A stretch of DNA of 64,000 nt from Oceanospirillales bacterium. GTDB taxonomy: Bacteria > Pseudomonadota > Gammaproteobacteria > Pseudomonadales > Balneatricaceae. Shown one piece after another: positions 8,050 to 17,249 of the stretch. The notes beneath the pieces were generated by a model. That model was not told where the DNA came from, ran no database searches, and worked only from the letters and a program-made list of their open reading frames with translations. The stretch lies in contig JAAEYW010000025.1 in the NCBI GenBank assembly GCA_018223185.1, forward strand, positions 1-64,000, in the 5' to 3' direction. The stretch's first letter is position 1. Each line of letters begins with the position of its first letter. The position numbers were made by a program, and so were the translations under genes.

Positions 8050-9126
8050 ATGAAAAAGTCTTTATTTATACATATTCGTAGATTATGCCTGTTGTGTTTG
8101 TGTCTGCTTGTTATGCCTTATGCCCTTGCAGAGACACCTGAAAAAAAGCCAACGCTAGAGCAGCTCATACAAGCTCGTCAGGAGTGGGAGGTTAAAAGTA
8201 AACAGGGAGATGCTGAAGCCAGCGCCAAACTCGGAGCCCTGTATCTGTCCGGATCATTAGGCTCACCCGACTTTACGATGGCCAGAAAATACCTTGAAAT
8301 AGGTGCCGACGTCGACTTGTCCGCCCGCCTGGCCTATGGGCATCTGCTTATGAATGGACTTGGCGGCAAAACCGACCTGAATAAAGCAGAACAGGTTTTT
8401 GCAAAGGCGGCAGAAAAAGGCAGCCTCGAAGGCTTATATCTAAAATCTAAATTAGTACTGGGCAGACAGGCATCAGACAGCGAAGTCCAAACGGCTGTTG
8501 TTAATATCAGCAACGCTGCCGATAAAGGTTTCCCGCCGGCGTTATCTACGGTGGGCGAGTTTTACCGCACCGGCACTTTCACAAAAAAGAATCCGGAACT
8601 GGCGATAGAGTATTTCCTTAAGGCAGCAAAAGGTGGATACGCAGAAGGGCTCACGTCTGCTGCTGATATGTATTTATTCTCAGAACTTGGGCGCGCGAAT
8701 ATTGCAGAAGCGGAAAAACATTACCGCGAAGCCGTTTCCAAGGGCGTAAAGTCGGCCAGCTATTCACTCGCGTTCCTTTTGTATCATAAAAATCCTGAGA
8801 ACAAAGAACTACTAAGTGAAGCCTTTCAAATAGCCAAAATCGCAGCATTCGCCTGGGATGAAAGGTGCCAGTACCTATTAGGCCTGATGTACTTCGAAGG
8901 CCTCGCGACGCCTGCCGATGCCGAGCAGGCATATTTCTGGCTGGACCTTGCAGCAAGCGCAGGTGTTTTTGAAGCTCACCATATACGCGCCATTTCAGCC
9001 AGCTCGCTGACTGACAAGCAGGTATCCAGGACTAAAGCGCGCGCTCAGGAATGGTTTACCGCAAACCATAACCAACCACACAAACATCTTTTCATCGACA
9101 ACAATGTGCACAGGTATAGTAAATAA
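8050..9126 (+). CDS. Secreted Sel1-repeat (TPR-like) protein
   Basis: A 358-residue protein with a signal peptide (MKKSLF, then LCLLCLCLLVMPYALA, cleaved near residue 28) and a solenoid of Sel1-like repeats. Typical units read AEASAKLGALYLSGSLG, then ARLAYGHLLMNGLGG, PALSTVGEFYRTGTF and CQYLLGLMYFEGLATPADAEQAYFWLDLAAS. Sel1 solenoids are protein-protein scaffolds. The start at 8050 follows CAGGAATCAGGA and begins the signal peptide; the open frame extends 80 codons further upstream but has no such features. Its stop overlaps the next ATG, so it leads a three-gene operon with a YtkA-like protein and a di-haem peroxidase. It may organise those periplasmic partners. Confidence 0.8.
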   Translation: MKKSLFIHIRRLCLLCLCLLVMPYALAETPEKKPTLEQLIQARQEWEVKSKQGDAEASAKLGALYLSGSLGSPDFTMARKYLEIGADVDLSARLAYGHLLMNGLGGKTDLNKAEQVFAKAAEKGSLEGLYLKSKLVLGRQASDSEVQTAVVNISNAADKGFPPALSTVGEFYRTGTFTKKNPELAIEYFLKAAKGGYAEGLTSAADMYLFSELGRANIAEAEKHYREAVSKGVKSASYSLAFLLYHKNPENKELLSEAFQIAKIAAFAWDERCQYLLGLMYFEGLATPADAEQAYFWLDLAASAGVFEAHHIRAISASSLTDKQVSRTKARAQEWFTANHNQPHKHLFIDNNVHRYSK

Positions 9127-9518
9127 TGCTAAAAAAAATCATCTTCCTATCTTCCATGCTGTGTTTTGCCAGTCTGTCCTGCGCCAATGGCATAACCTCA
9201 GATAATGGAACGCTGATGATTGCATTTGAACAACCGCTGAATAAGGTAAAAATTCACGATATTGTCGATATCGATTTTACTGTGCATACCTCCGGGGAAT
9301 CACCGGTATCAGGTTTAAAATTTAACGTTGAGGCTGGAATGCCAGGGCACGGGCATGGAATGCCAACCTCTCCGTTCGTTGAAGAACAGGCCAATGGCGG
9401 CTACATACTGCGCGGAGTTAGCTTTTCCATGCGCGGAGAATGGCTTCTGGTTCTCAAGGTGAATAATGATCCGTACTCGGCAGTACGGTTTACCATTCCA
9501 CTCAATATAGAGCCATGA
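9126..9518 (+). CDS. YtkA/FixH-like periplasmic protein
   Basis: A 130-residue exported protein with a signal peptide (LKKIIFLSSMLCFASLSCANG). A compact beta-rich domain of the YtkA-like type follows, centred on the motif GMPGHGHGMPTSPFV at about residues 72-86 and ending in strands (YILRGVSFSMRGEWLLVLKV). YtkA/FixH-like domains often accompany copper or haem-copper oxidase maturation, and the His/Met-rich loop could bind metal; neither is proven here. Its start shares a base with the Sel1 stop, and its end overlaps the peroxidase start by four bases (ATGA), so tight translational coupling is likely. Confidence 0.7.
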   Translation: MLKKIIFLSSMLCFASLSCANGITSDNGTLMIAFEQPLNKVKIHDIVDIDFTVHTSGESPVSGLKFNVEAGMPGHGHGMPTSPFVEEQANGGYILRGVSFSMRGEWLLVLKVNNDPYSAVRFTIPLNIEP

Positions 9519-10687
9519 AAACATTTTTACTGACATGCACACTGTCAGGTCTGCTAACGTGTGTTACCGCTCAGGCAACTGATCTTGAAGATGCAAAGTA
9601 CTTCTCAATTTTTGGTCTTGCTCCTCTGCCAACAGACCCTTCAAACGATTGGCAGAAAGATCCGGATGCGGCTCAACTGGGTGAACGATTATTCTTCGAT
9701 ACCGGGATGAGCGCAAACGGTACTGTCGCCTGCGCCAGTTGTCATTTTACCGAGGGCAACTATGTCGCTAACGAGTCTATTCCCGCGGAGGAATCCCGTA
9801 ATTTCAGGTCGGTACCTCAGATTACGGGTGCGGCCTATAACCGCTTCTTTTTTTGGGATGGCAGAGTCGACAGTCTTTGGGCTCAGGCCTTAAAACCGAT
9901 AGAGAACCCTGATGAACATCAATTCACACGACTGAAAGCGGTCACTTACGTTGTTCAGGCATACCCTGCTCAATTAGAGATTATCGCCGCTAAGTCAGAA
10001 AAATATCATCAGCACCTGAAATCAGTACAACACTGGCTTGCAACAAATCAGCACAGTGAAGCACCGGATGAATCAATTAATTTTATCTTTGCACTGATAG
10101 GCAAGTCGCTCGCTGCCTTTGAAACGATGCTGCCAATAAAGCCCGTTCTATGGGATGAAGTCGCCAACGCCAAAATCACGGGACGCAGGTTAAACGCGGA
10201 ACAGGAACAGATATGGCAGGGCTTTAAGGTATTTAATGGCAAAGCGCGCTGTTCCAGCTGTCATGACGGCCCACTGTTTACTGATTATTCATTTCATAAC
10301 ACCGCAATGCCTTCCAATCCCGTACTAGGAATTGAAGCAGGCCGCTATGCGGTGCTGCCAGCAATCAAAGAAAATGAGTTTGGCTGTTATAGCCCTTATT
10401 CAGATGCAGGAAGTGACGACTGCTTGCATTTGAAATATATCAACCTCAGTGTCGAATCGAATTTTGGTGCATTTAAAACACCTACCCTGCGAGGTGTTAG
10501 TACAAAGGCACGCCTGGGTCACTCGAGCCAGTTTCCGTCTATGGAAGAGATGATCGATCATTATGACCAGGCGCCAAAAGGAGTGCACGGCAGAATGTTC
10601 AATATGGACTCCCTCTCCGAGCTGCAACCAATAGGTCTGACTACACTCGAAAAGGAAGCGTTACTCGCATTCTTACGTGCCTTGTAA
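9515..10687 (+). CDS. Di-haem cytochrome c peroxidase / MauG family protein
   Basis: A 390-residue periplasmic di-haem protein. The signal peptide (MKTFLLTCTLSGLLTCVTAQA) is followed by a first haem motif CASCH (Cys73, Cys76, His77) and a second, CSSCH, near residue 246. Other MauG/CcpA hallmarks are FDTGMSANGTVACASCHFTE, FWDGRVDSLWAQALKPIENP and FKTPTLRGVSTKARLGHS. The family includes hydrogen peroxide reductases and MauG, which oxidises partner proteins. Being coupled to Sel1 and YtkA-like genes, and convergent with a GMC dehydrogenase operon, points to a role in a periplasmic redox process rather than general peroxide defence. This last point is inference. Confidence 0.88.
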   Translation: MKTFLLTCTLSGLLTCVTAQATDLEDAKYFSIFGLAPLPTDPSNDWQKDPDAAQLGERLFFDTGMSANGTVACASCHFTEGNYVANESIPAEESRNFRSVPQITGAAYNRFFFWDGRVDSLWAQALKPIENPDEHQFTRLKAVTYVVQAYPAQLEIIAAKSEKYHQHLKSVQHWLATNQHSEAPDESINFIFALIGKSLAAFETMLPIKPVLWDEVANAKITGRRLNAEQEQIWQGFKVFNGKARCSSCHDGPLFTDYSFHNTAMPSNPVLGIEAGRYAVLPAIKENEFGCYSPYSDAGSDDCLHLKYINLSVESNFGAFKTPTLRGVSTKARLGHSSQFPSMEEMIDHYDQAPKGVHGRMFNMDSLSELQPIGLTTLEKEALLAFLRAL

Positions 10688-10709
10688 CCTAATCCACAGT
10701 AACCGTACT

Positions 10710-11783
10710 TTATTTATCCCTGTTTGAAGCACCAAGATGGCCAAACAGGAGCGCCCTTGTTGGCGCATCACGCAGTTTCCAGATAGCGCTATCCACATAG
10801 TAATGATGAATATTAATTGCAATGGCCAGCAAGCCAATGATCGTCGGGGTTGCGCTATTTAAGTTTGCGCTCAATTCTGATTGCCAGAAGATTAACGCGC
10901 CAGCTACAACCGAACCTGCATAAGTAAGCTGAACCCGGACTCTGGCAGGTATTTTTGTATCCCCCCCCACTGACTGGTTAAGTTCAACCCGCGAGGCAAA
11001 TACCAAATACTGCAGGGCATGGGAAAGCTGTGCCCAAAAGATAAAACTGCTGTCAAAATAAATCGCCAAATACCAGAGGTATATGCTGAACCATACACCC
11101 ATTGTGCGCAGGTCAATTTGGCGTTTTTTCCAAGCAGGGAAAACAAGCATTCCAGAGACAACAAAACTAAACAGTGCCACATATGAAGCAATCGCATAAA
11201 CGACTTCATTTTGCACCCAGCTAACCCACGGCATCGAGGGTAGCAACTGCGCGGCCCAGACAACATGCCATACAATCAGCAATCTGAGACTCCAGTGCAG
11301 AATTCTTTTTTGCCAAGGGCTCCATTGCTGCTTCGATAGCAGTGAAAACGTTGATATACACCCCCACGCCTGCCCGACATAGTGCCACGCAAGATAAAAT
11401 GAGGCCACCAACCACATAATGTATGAAATAAGTAATGACTTACTGACTTCATCCTGAGAGCCCTTACCCAGAAACCAGATAACCATAATCAACAAAACCA
11501 GTAATCCCGGAACGACAATGGTTGCCCCAGGGAAACGTTGGCAACATTCAGGTTGTTGGTACAAAAGACGATAGGAAATCATAAAGTGCGGCCAGTTGAG
11601 GAGGAGCTGCAACAGTATTGCCATTGAAATAATACGCGTGCCATCACCGGAGGACGATTCAATATGCGTTCCGGAAAGCAGCAGCCCTCCAATGAACAGA
11701 ATAGAAATACCTGATGTCAGCCAGAAGTCTGTCCAGAAACCAAACAGATTTTGGGTTGGATTCACTGTAGAGTTACGCTTCAT
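10710..11783 (-). CDS. Polytopic membrane protein with conserved-looking histidines
   Basis: A 357-residue integral membrane protein with about eight to nine predicted helices (for example SGISILFIGGLLLSG and VVPGLLVLLIMVIWFLG). Several histidines lie at helix ends: NWPHFMISY, AWHYVGQAW, LSHALQYL and INIHHYYVDSAIWKLRD. The pattern suggests a membrane metal or haem site, as in membrane oxygenases or desaturases, but I cannot place it in a characterised family. It starts four bases after the GMC oxidoreductase stop, making it the third gene of that operon. It may be the membrane electron acceptor or anchor for the dehydrogenase. Confidence 0.65.
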   Translation of the reverse strand: MKRNSTVNPTQNLFGFWTDFWLTSGISILFIGGLLLSGTHIESSSGDGTRIISMAILLQLLLNWPHFMISYRLLYQQPECCQRFPGATIVVPGLLVLLIMVIWFLGKGSQDEVSKSLLISYIMWLVASFYLAWHYVGQAWGCISTFSLLSKQQWSPWQKRILHWSLRLLIVWHVVWAAQLLPSMPWVSWVQNEVVYAIASYVALFSFVVSGMLVFPAWKKRQIDLRTMGVWFSIYLWYLAIYFDSSFIFWAQLSHALQYLVFASRVELNQSVGGDTKIPARVRVQLTYAGSVVAGALIFWQSELSANLNSATPTIIGLLAIAINIHHYYVDSAIWKLRDAPTRALLFGHLGASNRDK

Positions 11784-11787
11784 AATT

Positions 11788-13449
11788 TCAGCTCAATGTC
11801 CTGATGTGATCTGCTGAACGAATAGCCAGAGCCTGTATAGTCAGTCCCGGAGACTCTCCTCCTCCTGTGGATGGAAAAATACTGCCGTCACACACAAAAA
11901 GATTTTTAACATCATGCGCTCGACCATATGAGTCGCAGACACTCGAACGAGCATCGGTGCCCATACGGCATGTACCAAACACATGCGTTGACGAAAACGC
12001 ATCCGCTGTACTGAAAGTTTCAAATGGCGAATCGCAACCCGCTGCCGTAAGAATCCTGTTACATTCAGTATGCATGAATCGCAAACGTGAAAGAGCATTG
12101 TCATCCAAATATGAATGAATTCTAGGAATAGGCAAGCCATGCGCATCGACCTGACCGGAAAGATCGATATAGCTTTTTGTATGCGGCAGACTTTCACCGA
12201 TAGATGTCATTGAAAGCACCCGTCCAAACTGTTCCCTCATCTGTAACTTATGCTTCGCACCCCAGCCAGGCACCACGCGGGTCGCATAAGCAACAGGCCC
12301 AACCAAATCACTCTCAGCCATCGATGGAGCAAAACGACAGCCCCCAATAACACCAGGAATTGCATCAGGTGCATTATACGTCCAGCTGACCCAGTTCACC
12401 GGAAGCCCCCTGTGACTTCCCTGTTTATCCGGATGCATCGCGGATACCGTAGTCAATAAAGTTTCCATGAAGTTTTTACCCACCTGCCCGCTGCTATTAG
12501 CAACGCCATCAGGGTGTTGTGCATTAACTGAATTTAACAGCAATCTGGGCGTTTGAATGGCACCCGCGGCCAGAATAATCCAGTTTGCTGAGAGACGAAG
12601 CCGCTCCCCCTGATGATAAACCAGAACACTGGTAACCCGTTCATTGCGTACCTCTATTTGCAGTACTTCCGTTTCAGGAAACACCTGACAGCGCTGACTA
12701 CGCACAGCATGCCTTATATACGTGACGTCAATGGTGCCTTTATCTGTCGGCATACACCCTCGCTGACAGCCACCACAATAATTGCAAGCGGGCCGGTTAT
12801 CATACGGTTCACTCAGAACCGCAAGGGCATTTGGCTGTGGGCTGTGTCCGGCTTTAATCGCGGCATTTTCAAGTACGCTTGCAGCATAACTATAAGCATG
12901 TTGAGGTAACGGATATTCAGCTGAACGTGGACACCGGATGTCCGTCACCGGGCCAGCAACACCGACCAGGTTTTCAGCCACCTGATAGTAGGGGTCCAGA
13001 TCGGAGTAGCTCATGGGCCAGTCAGCACCCACGTCATACAGACTTTTCATCTTCATGGAACGGGGATTTAACCGGTGGGCTTCTCCGGTAAAGTGAAGTG
13101 AACTGCCTCCGACACCACGTACATGATGATAGCCGAAACTGGCTCGCCGGGAGCCTTGAACATACAGCCCTCTCAGCTTATTCCATGAGCGTAGCTCAGA
13201 CTCTAAATCGCCGATATCCTGCAGCTCCGCGACTTCATAAGAACCGGTGGAGCCAGATTTTTTAGGAAAAGGTTTTTCCCAATCCTCGCTCGTTTGTTTG
13301 TAGTCATTCGCCGGTGTAAAAACAGGACCGGCTTCCAGAACCATGACCTTAAAGCCATGCTGAGTCAGGCGCCATGCAGCGGCACCGCCTCCGGCGCCAG
13401 CCCCTATTACAATTACATCGGCATTAAAGTTCTTCAGGTGATTTGTCAT
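11788..13449 (-). CDS. GMC family oxidoreductase, GADH large-subunit type
   Basis: FAD-dependent glucose-methanol-choline oxidoreductase of 553 residues. The FAD fold is at the N-terminus (VIVIGAGAGGGAAAWRL) and the GMC_oxred_C region contains HVFGTCRMG, whose His is the expected catalytic base. A motif of clustered cysteines, ACNYCGGCQRGC, lies mid-protein. The end of the active site reads GGGESPGLTIQALAIR, where many GMC enzymes have an Asn (NPTLTI). The ATG at 13449 gives a normal N-terminus and overlaps the preceding subunit-3 gene by 26 bases; the frame extends further upstream without need. Membership with a gluconate-dehydrogenase subunit-3 partner suggests a periplasmic alcohol or sugar dehydrogenase. 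The substrate is unknown. Confidence 0.85.
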   Translation of the reverse strand: MTNHLKNFNADVIVIGAGAGGGAAAWRLTQHGFKVMVLEAGPVFTPANDYKQTSEDWEKPFPKKSGSTGSYEVAELQDIGDLESELRSWNKLRGLYVQGSRRASFGYHHVRGVGGSSLHFTGEAHRLNPRSMKMKSLYDVGADWPMSYSDLDPYYQVAENLVGVAGPVTDIRCPRSAEYPLPQHAYSYAASVLENAAIKAGHSPQPNALAVLSEPYDNRPACNYCGGCQRGCMPTDKGTIDVTYIRHAVRSQRCQVFPETEVLQIEVRNERVTSVLVYHQGERLRLSANWIILAAGAIQTPRLLLNSVNAQHPDGVANSSGQVGKNFMETLLTTVSAMHPDKQGSHRGLPVNWVSWTYNAPDAIPGVIGGCRFAPSMAESDLVGPVAYATRVVPGWGAKHKLQMREQFGRVLSMTSIGESLPHTKSYIDLSGQVDAHGLPIPRIHSYLDDNALSRLRFMHTECNRILTAAGCDSPFETFSTADAFSSTHVFGTCRMGTDARSSVCDSYGRAHDVKNLFVCDGSIFPSTGGGESPGLTIQALAIRSADHIRTLS

Positions 13450-13978
13450 GTTTCGGATAACCTGTTGGCTGAATAGGTTGCTCAATCTCCATACCTTCCC
13501 ACGCCGCATTATGATGGTAGTAAAGGGTCATCACATCATCTCGCAGGCGCTCAATAAACACTTTTGGTAACGTCATATCTGGCTGATTAAACGCAGTGTC
13601 TACTATGAGATTCTGATGCTCCAACTGCAATTCCAGAAACGCTTTGTTGAAAGACCTGATACTTGTGCTCTCGAGCCAACCCAGTCCCTGCTCTAACAAC
13701 TCAGGGTAGCGAGACACCTGATCTGCCAGGCTCATTATCTCAACATCCAGTTTCAAATCAGTAGCACTCGGCGTGATATCGCGCGGGATGAGTATATCCA
13801 GAGTGACGGCAAGCAATCGTCGATTATTGGATGGCGAAGACTGAAAATCTAAAGCACCGGCATACGCTTGTTGCCAATATAAAGGCGCAGCGGCAATCAG
13901 CTTTAACAACAGCCTCCGGCTAAACAGGTTATGCGAGATCCTGCCAGTAGGTTGCTTTATGTCCATTCCATTCCCCAT
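13424..13978 (-). CDS. Gluconate 2-dehydrogenase subunit 3 family protein
   Basis: A 184-residue small subunit of GMC-type dehydrogenases. It has a Tat-like signal (SRRLLLKLIAAAPLYWQQAYA) near residues 20-42, which would carry the folded FAD partner to the periplasm. The body matches the subunit-3 family in length and in landmarks such as LAVTLDILIPRDITPSATD and the C-terminal VMTLYYHHNAAWEGMEI. It is the first gene of the operon, and its end overlaps the GMC start. Two in-frame ATGs (13978 and 13966) are possible starts. The operon diverges from the autotransporter gene at 14160. Confidence 0.8.
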   Translation of the reverse strand: MGNGMDIKQPTGRISHNLFSRRLLLKLIAAAPLYWQQAYAGALDFQSSPSNNRRLLAVTLDILIPRDITPSATDLKLDVEIMSLADQVSRYPELLEQGLGWLESTSIRSFNKAFLELQLEHQNLIVDTAFNQPDMTLPKVFIERLRDDVMTLYYHHNAAWEGMEIEQPIQPTGYPKHDKSPEEL

Positions 13979-14159
13979 TATGAGTAGCGACCATTGTCAC
14001 CTGTGTCACATATGTCTTTACTGACACTTATTCAATACATATACTGATTGTCAATTATAAATCATGCTCAGTAACACCGTAAATTGCTGAGTTAGTATAC
14101 AGACCTTATTTCACGAGCCGTACTTAAGGATCTTTATAGCACTTACCGAGGCGTGAAAA

Positions 14160-16673
14160 ATGAAACCCATTATAAATAAATATGCAACGGCAGGCCTGCT
14201 GTTGGCTGTCACAGGCACAACCAACGCCGGCCATTTGTTCACACAGGCATCATCGAATACCCCAACATGGATTCAGTCCGGCCAGGGAATAGTGATTGAC
14301 CAGTATGGTGACGAAGGTGGATCCGGTACTGGCGCTATCAGTATTGACTTTGAGGCCAACATTGCGCCACCAAATGGAGCCGATACCTCAACCAGCGATT
14401 GGTGGAGTTGGAGTGCCGGCGATGTCATGCGAATAAACCTTCCGCTAAGCAATGCCACCTACACCTACACCATCGCTTATGATGCCGCATCCGGCACCTG
14501 CGCCTATGACTATTGCGGCCAGACCTACATTGGCATTAACTCCTCGACGCTAGGCGATAGCGGCGTAACGCTGCCTACACATACGGGCGAACGGTCAAGT
14601 TATACCAGCTCGGATACTTCTTTCACCTGGTCTATTGAAGCCCTGGCCGGTGAGTTTTCACTGGGTGGCTACCGCTTGAGGACTTCTGGCGGAACCATCG
14701 ACGGAACCGGTGCAGGCCCTCTGGATCAGAGCAGTGTTGTCAGCGCTGAGGAAGTGGCCCAGGGCGTTACTGGTGGTAGCTCTATACCCGACATCGACAC
14801 GACCCAGACTGAATATACTGCCAGCGATGTAAATAACAATCTGGTCAATCCGAAATTTACCGGCGGTACACTTGCGATCAGCTCAGGTAGCGTACCTATT
14901 AGCACCAATTTCACCGTAGATGCGAATGGCGGTACGATCCAGGCAGATGCTGATATTGAAATTAGCGGTGTCCTGAGTGATGACAGCAGCTCCAGCGGTG
15001 GTTCACTGACCAAGACAGGCAGCGCGTCACTGACGTTATCAGGAGACAATACATTTACCGGCGACCTAATTGTAGAAGAAGGCATACTCGTTGCTGATGG
15101 CAGCCTCACAGGAAGCGTTGTCGTGAATGCAAATGGTATGCTGAAAGGATCGGGTACTGTTAGCGGCATTACATCTGATGGCACCATTGCCCCTGGTAAT
15201 TCGCCAGGCACACTGACTTCCAGCAGTAGTATTGTACTTAATTCCGGATCAACGCTACAGGAGGAGATTGATGGCCTTACCTATAATCCCGCAGGTGGAG
15301 CAGGCAGCTACGACCGCATCGCTGTCACGGGTGCAGGATCGACATTTACTGCTGATGGCACTCTGGAAATACTGCTACGAGGCATCTCCGGGGCAGCAAC
15401 CAATACATTTACCCCATCTATTGGCGACCAATTCCGTATCGTAACCACGGAAGAAGCTAACGGCGTACTCGGCAACTTCGCTCTGGTCACTCAGCCAACT
15501 GACGGTTTATCAGGCAATACCCGGTTTGATGTATTGTACGGCGCCAACTTTATTGACCTGGTGCTAACACCGGAAAGCTATGCTGCATATGCAGCCATCA
15601 ATGGCAATCAGAACTCTCGCGATGCGATGACCGCTCTTGACGCTATTCGCCCAGCCGCTGGAGTCGTCATTACAGGAGTCGATCCATTTTCCGGCCTGAC
15701 AGGCTTGTCTGAAGCTCAGTTAAACACGGCTATTGCTCAGCTCTCGGGGGAAATTCATGCTCAGAGTGCAAACGATGTTAAAGACCAGATAGTTTCTCTG
15801 AGTAATATTGTTCTGAACGCATCACGCACGTTAGATCCAGAAGAAAGACTATGGTTTAACGTTAACTACAACCGCCTCAACTATCGCGATGATAAGATCG
15901 CAACAGGATATGATTCGAACGCCAGCGCTATTGTGGTTGGCTATGACCTTGAGCGCCAACTGAACCAGCGCTATGGTCTGGGTGTTAGTTATATTGCTTC
16001 AGATCTGTCCTCAGCACTGGGCTCCTCTTCAGAAAACCAGCTTGCCTCAGTATTTGCCTATTTTGATGGCAGCCGGGAGACCGAAAACCTGGGTACACTG
16101 AACCTGTCTCTGAACGCGGGTATCGGCTTAAGCTACCGGGAGATGGCTCGTAATGTCGCTCTTTCTTCTGGTGTGAATGTCCATGAATCGAAAACCAACG
16201 AATCGCTGGTATTCGGCCAGGCCCGTATCTCCCGTCTCTTTGTTGATAGCGACAAAGCTCAGGTTACCGGTTACACCGGTTTACGCGTGCAATCCCTGAA
16301 AGGCGATGCATATACAGAAAACGGCTCATCGGACACCGCGCTGTCCGTTGCTTCAAACACCCAGACCTCCGGGCAACTGGAGCTTGGCGCCTTAGTTAGT
16401 CTGACCAATTCCGATACAGTCAGCTGGAACCTTGATGCTGGCCTGTATTCAGAGCTGATCAGCGATAATAAAACCCTCGATCGGGACGTAACTCTCGGGG
16501 CGGCCAACTGGACAGTACAAGGCACTGACACCGGCGATATCGGCGCTAAGATTGCAGCACACGGCAACTGGGCAGTGAAAGATAACATTACTGGTTTTGT
16601 AAACCTGTCCATCACAGGAACCGGTCACCGCTCAGAGGGACAGGCAAGCCTGGGAATCAGTGTAGACCTGTAA
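14160..16673 (+). CDS. Autotransporter (type Va) with PATR passenger
   Basis: An 837-residue outer-membrane autotransporter. The signal peptide (YATAGLLLAVTGTTNAG) is followed by a Ser/Thr/Gly-rich passenger. At about residues 275-355 lie passenger-associated transport repeats, for example GGSLTKTGSASLTLSGDNTF and the TIAPGNSPGTLT motif. The C-terminal 270 residues from about RLWFNVNYNRLNYRD form the beta-barrel translocator, ending GQASLGISVDL rather than the more usual aromatic residue. The passenger shows no protease triad or adhesin signature that I can recognise. GAGG lies eight bases before the ATG. A 12-bp hairpin follows the stop. It is divergent from the GMC operon and may be co-regulated with it. 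Confidence 0.87.
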   Translation: MKPIINKYATAGLLLAVTGTTNAGHLFTQASSNTPTWIQSGQGIVIDQYGDEGGSGTGAISIDFEANIAPPNGADTSTSDWWSWSAGDVMRINLPLSNATYTYTIAYDAASGTCAYDYCGQTYIGINSSTLGDSGVTLPTHTGERSSYTSSDTSFTWSIEALAGEFSLGGYRLRTSGGTIDGTGAGPLDQSSVVSAEEVAQGVTGGSSIPDIDTTQTEYTASDVNNNLVNPKFTGGTLAISSGSVPISTNFTVDANGGTIQADADIEISGVLSDDSSSSGGSLTKTGSASLTLSGDNTFTGDLIVEEGILVADGSLTGSVVVNANGMLKGSGTVSGITSDGTIAPGNSPGTLTSSSSIVLNSGSTLQEEIDGLTYNPAGGAGSYDRIAVTGAGSTFTADGTLEILLRGISGAATNTFTPSIGDQFRIVTTEEANGVLGNFALVTQPTDGLSGNTRFDVLYGANFIDLVLTPESYAAYAAINGNQNSRDAMTALDAIRPAAGVVITGVDPFSGLTGLSEAQLNTAIAQLSGEIHAQSANDVKDQIVSLSNIVLNASRTLDPEERLWFNVNYNRLNYRDDKIATGYDSNASAIVVGYDLERQLNQRYGLGVSYIASDLSSALGSSSENQLASVFAYFDGSRETENLGTLNLSLNAGIGLSYREMARNVALSSGVNVHESKTNESLVFGQARISRLFVDSDKAQVTGYTGLRVQSLKGDAYTENGSSDTALSVASNTQTSGQLELGALVSLTNSDTVSWNLDAGLYSELISDNKTLDRDVTLGAANWTVQGTDTGDIGAKIAAHGNWAVKDNITGFVNLSITGTGHRSEGQASLGISVDL

Positions 16674-16682
16674 ATAGTCAAT

Positions 16683-16709
16683 TTGCGAATGCCCAACGGG
16701 CATTCGCAA
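16683..16709 (+). terminator. Strong hairpin after the autotransporter
   Basis: TTGCGAATGCCC (16683-16694) pairs perfectly with GGGCATTCGCAA (16698-16709) around a 3-base loop. No T run follows, so it may stabilise the mRNA end or stop transcription inefficiently. Confidence 0.6.
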
Positions 16710-16785
16710 CAGGCTAAGCCTGAACCTGACTATAAATAACGTGTGCCTGAAACAACTTCATGAAAATATTCAGAGCAATATTCTC

Positions 16786-17138
16786 ATGAGAAAATTGACC
16801 AAAATTACGCTTTAATTACTTATTAACAGTGCTGGCGTTCTTGTCAGAGGACTTGCGTCAGCTTCAACAGAAACTATCAGCCTTCCTGGTAGTTTCACTG
16901 GAACAACCACCACCTTCCTGAATGTCTACAACACGTCCACACCGATAACATCTGACAGCGTCAGCAGCTCAACAGATAGCATAGTGTGACCGGCAGCGGT
17001 GACATACAACTCACCACAGCAACAGGCCTGAACGCGATTACAGGCGACCCTGCCATTGATTGGACCAGCGGCACTGCTACTCAAATCTCTGTTATTGCCA
17101 CAGATTTACCCATCTACGTCATTGCTCTACGAACGTAG
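16786..17138 (+). pseudogene. Decayed gene for a small secreted Ser/Thr-rich protein
   Basis: From an ATG at 16786 the frame encodes MRKLTKITL, meets an in-frame TAA, then continues in the same frame through a hydrophobic-to-secreted stretch and a Thr-rich body (PGSFTGTTTTFLNVYN) to a TGA at 16987. A one-base frame change at about 16985 restores an open frame reading VTGSGDIQLTTATGLN onward to a TAG at 17136-17138. Joined up it would be an exported protein of roughly 115 residues. A bidirectional terminator stands downstream, as expected for a former gene. The family is not recognised. Confidence 0.55.
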
Positions 17139-17213
17139 TAAGTCCATCAACTCAGGGCACTCTGATTCCATTCAGTTGAAGTTGTCCATTCCATACTAAG
17201 AACAAGTCAGATC

Positions 17214-17249
17214 AAAAAAGGGACATAGCTTTGGCTATGTCCCTTTTTT
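17214..17249. terminator. Bidirectional rho-independent terminator
   Basis: GGGACATAGC (17220-17229) and GCTATGTCCC (17234-17243) pair perfectly around TTTG. Six A precede and six T follow. It can stop transcription from the left, and also from the GGDEF/EAL gene that converges from the right. Confidence 0.9.
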
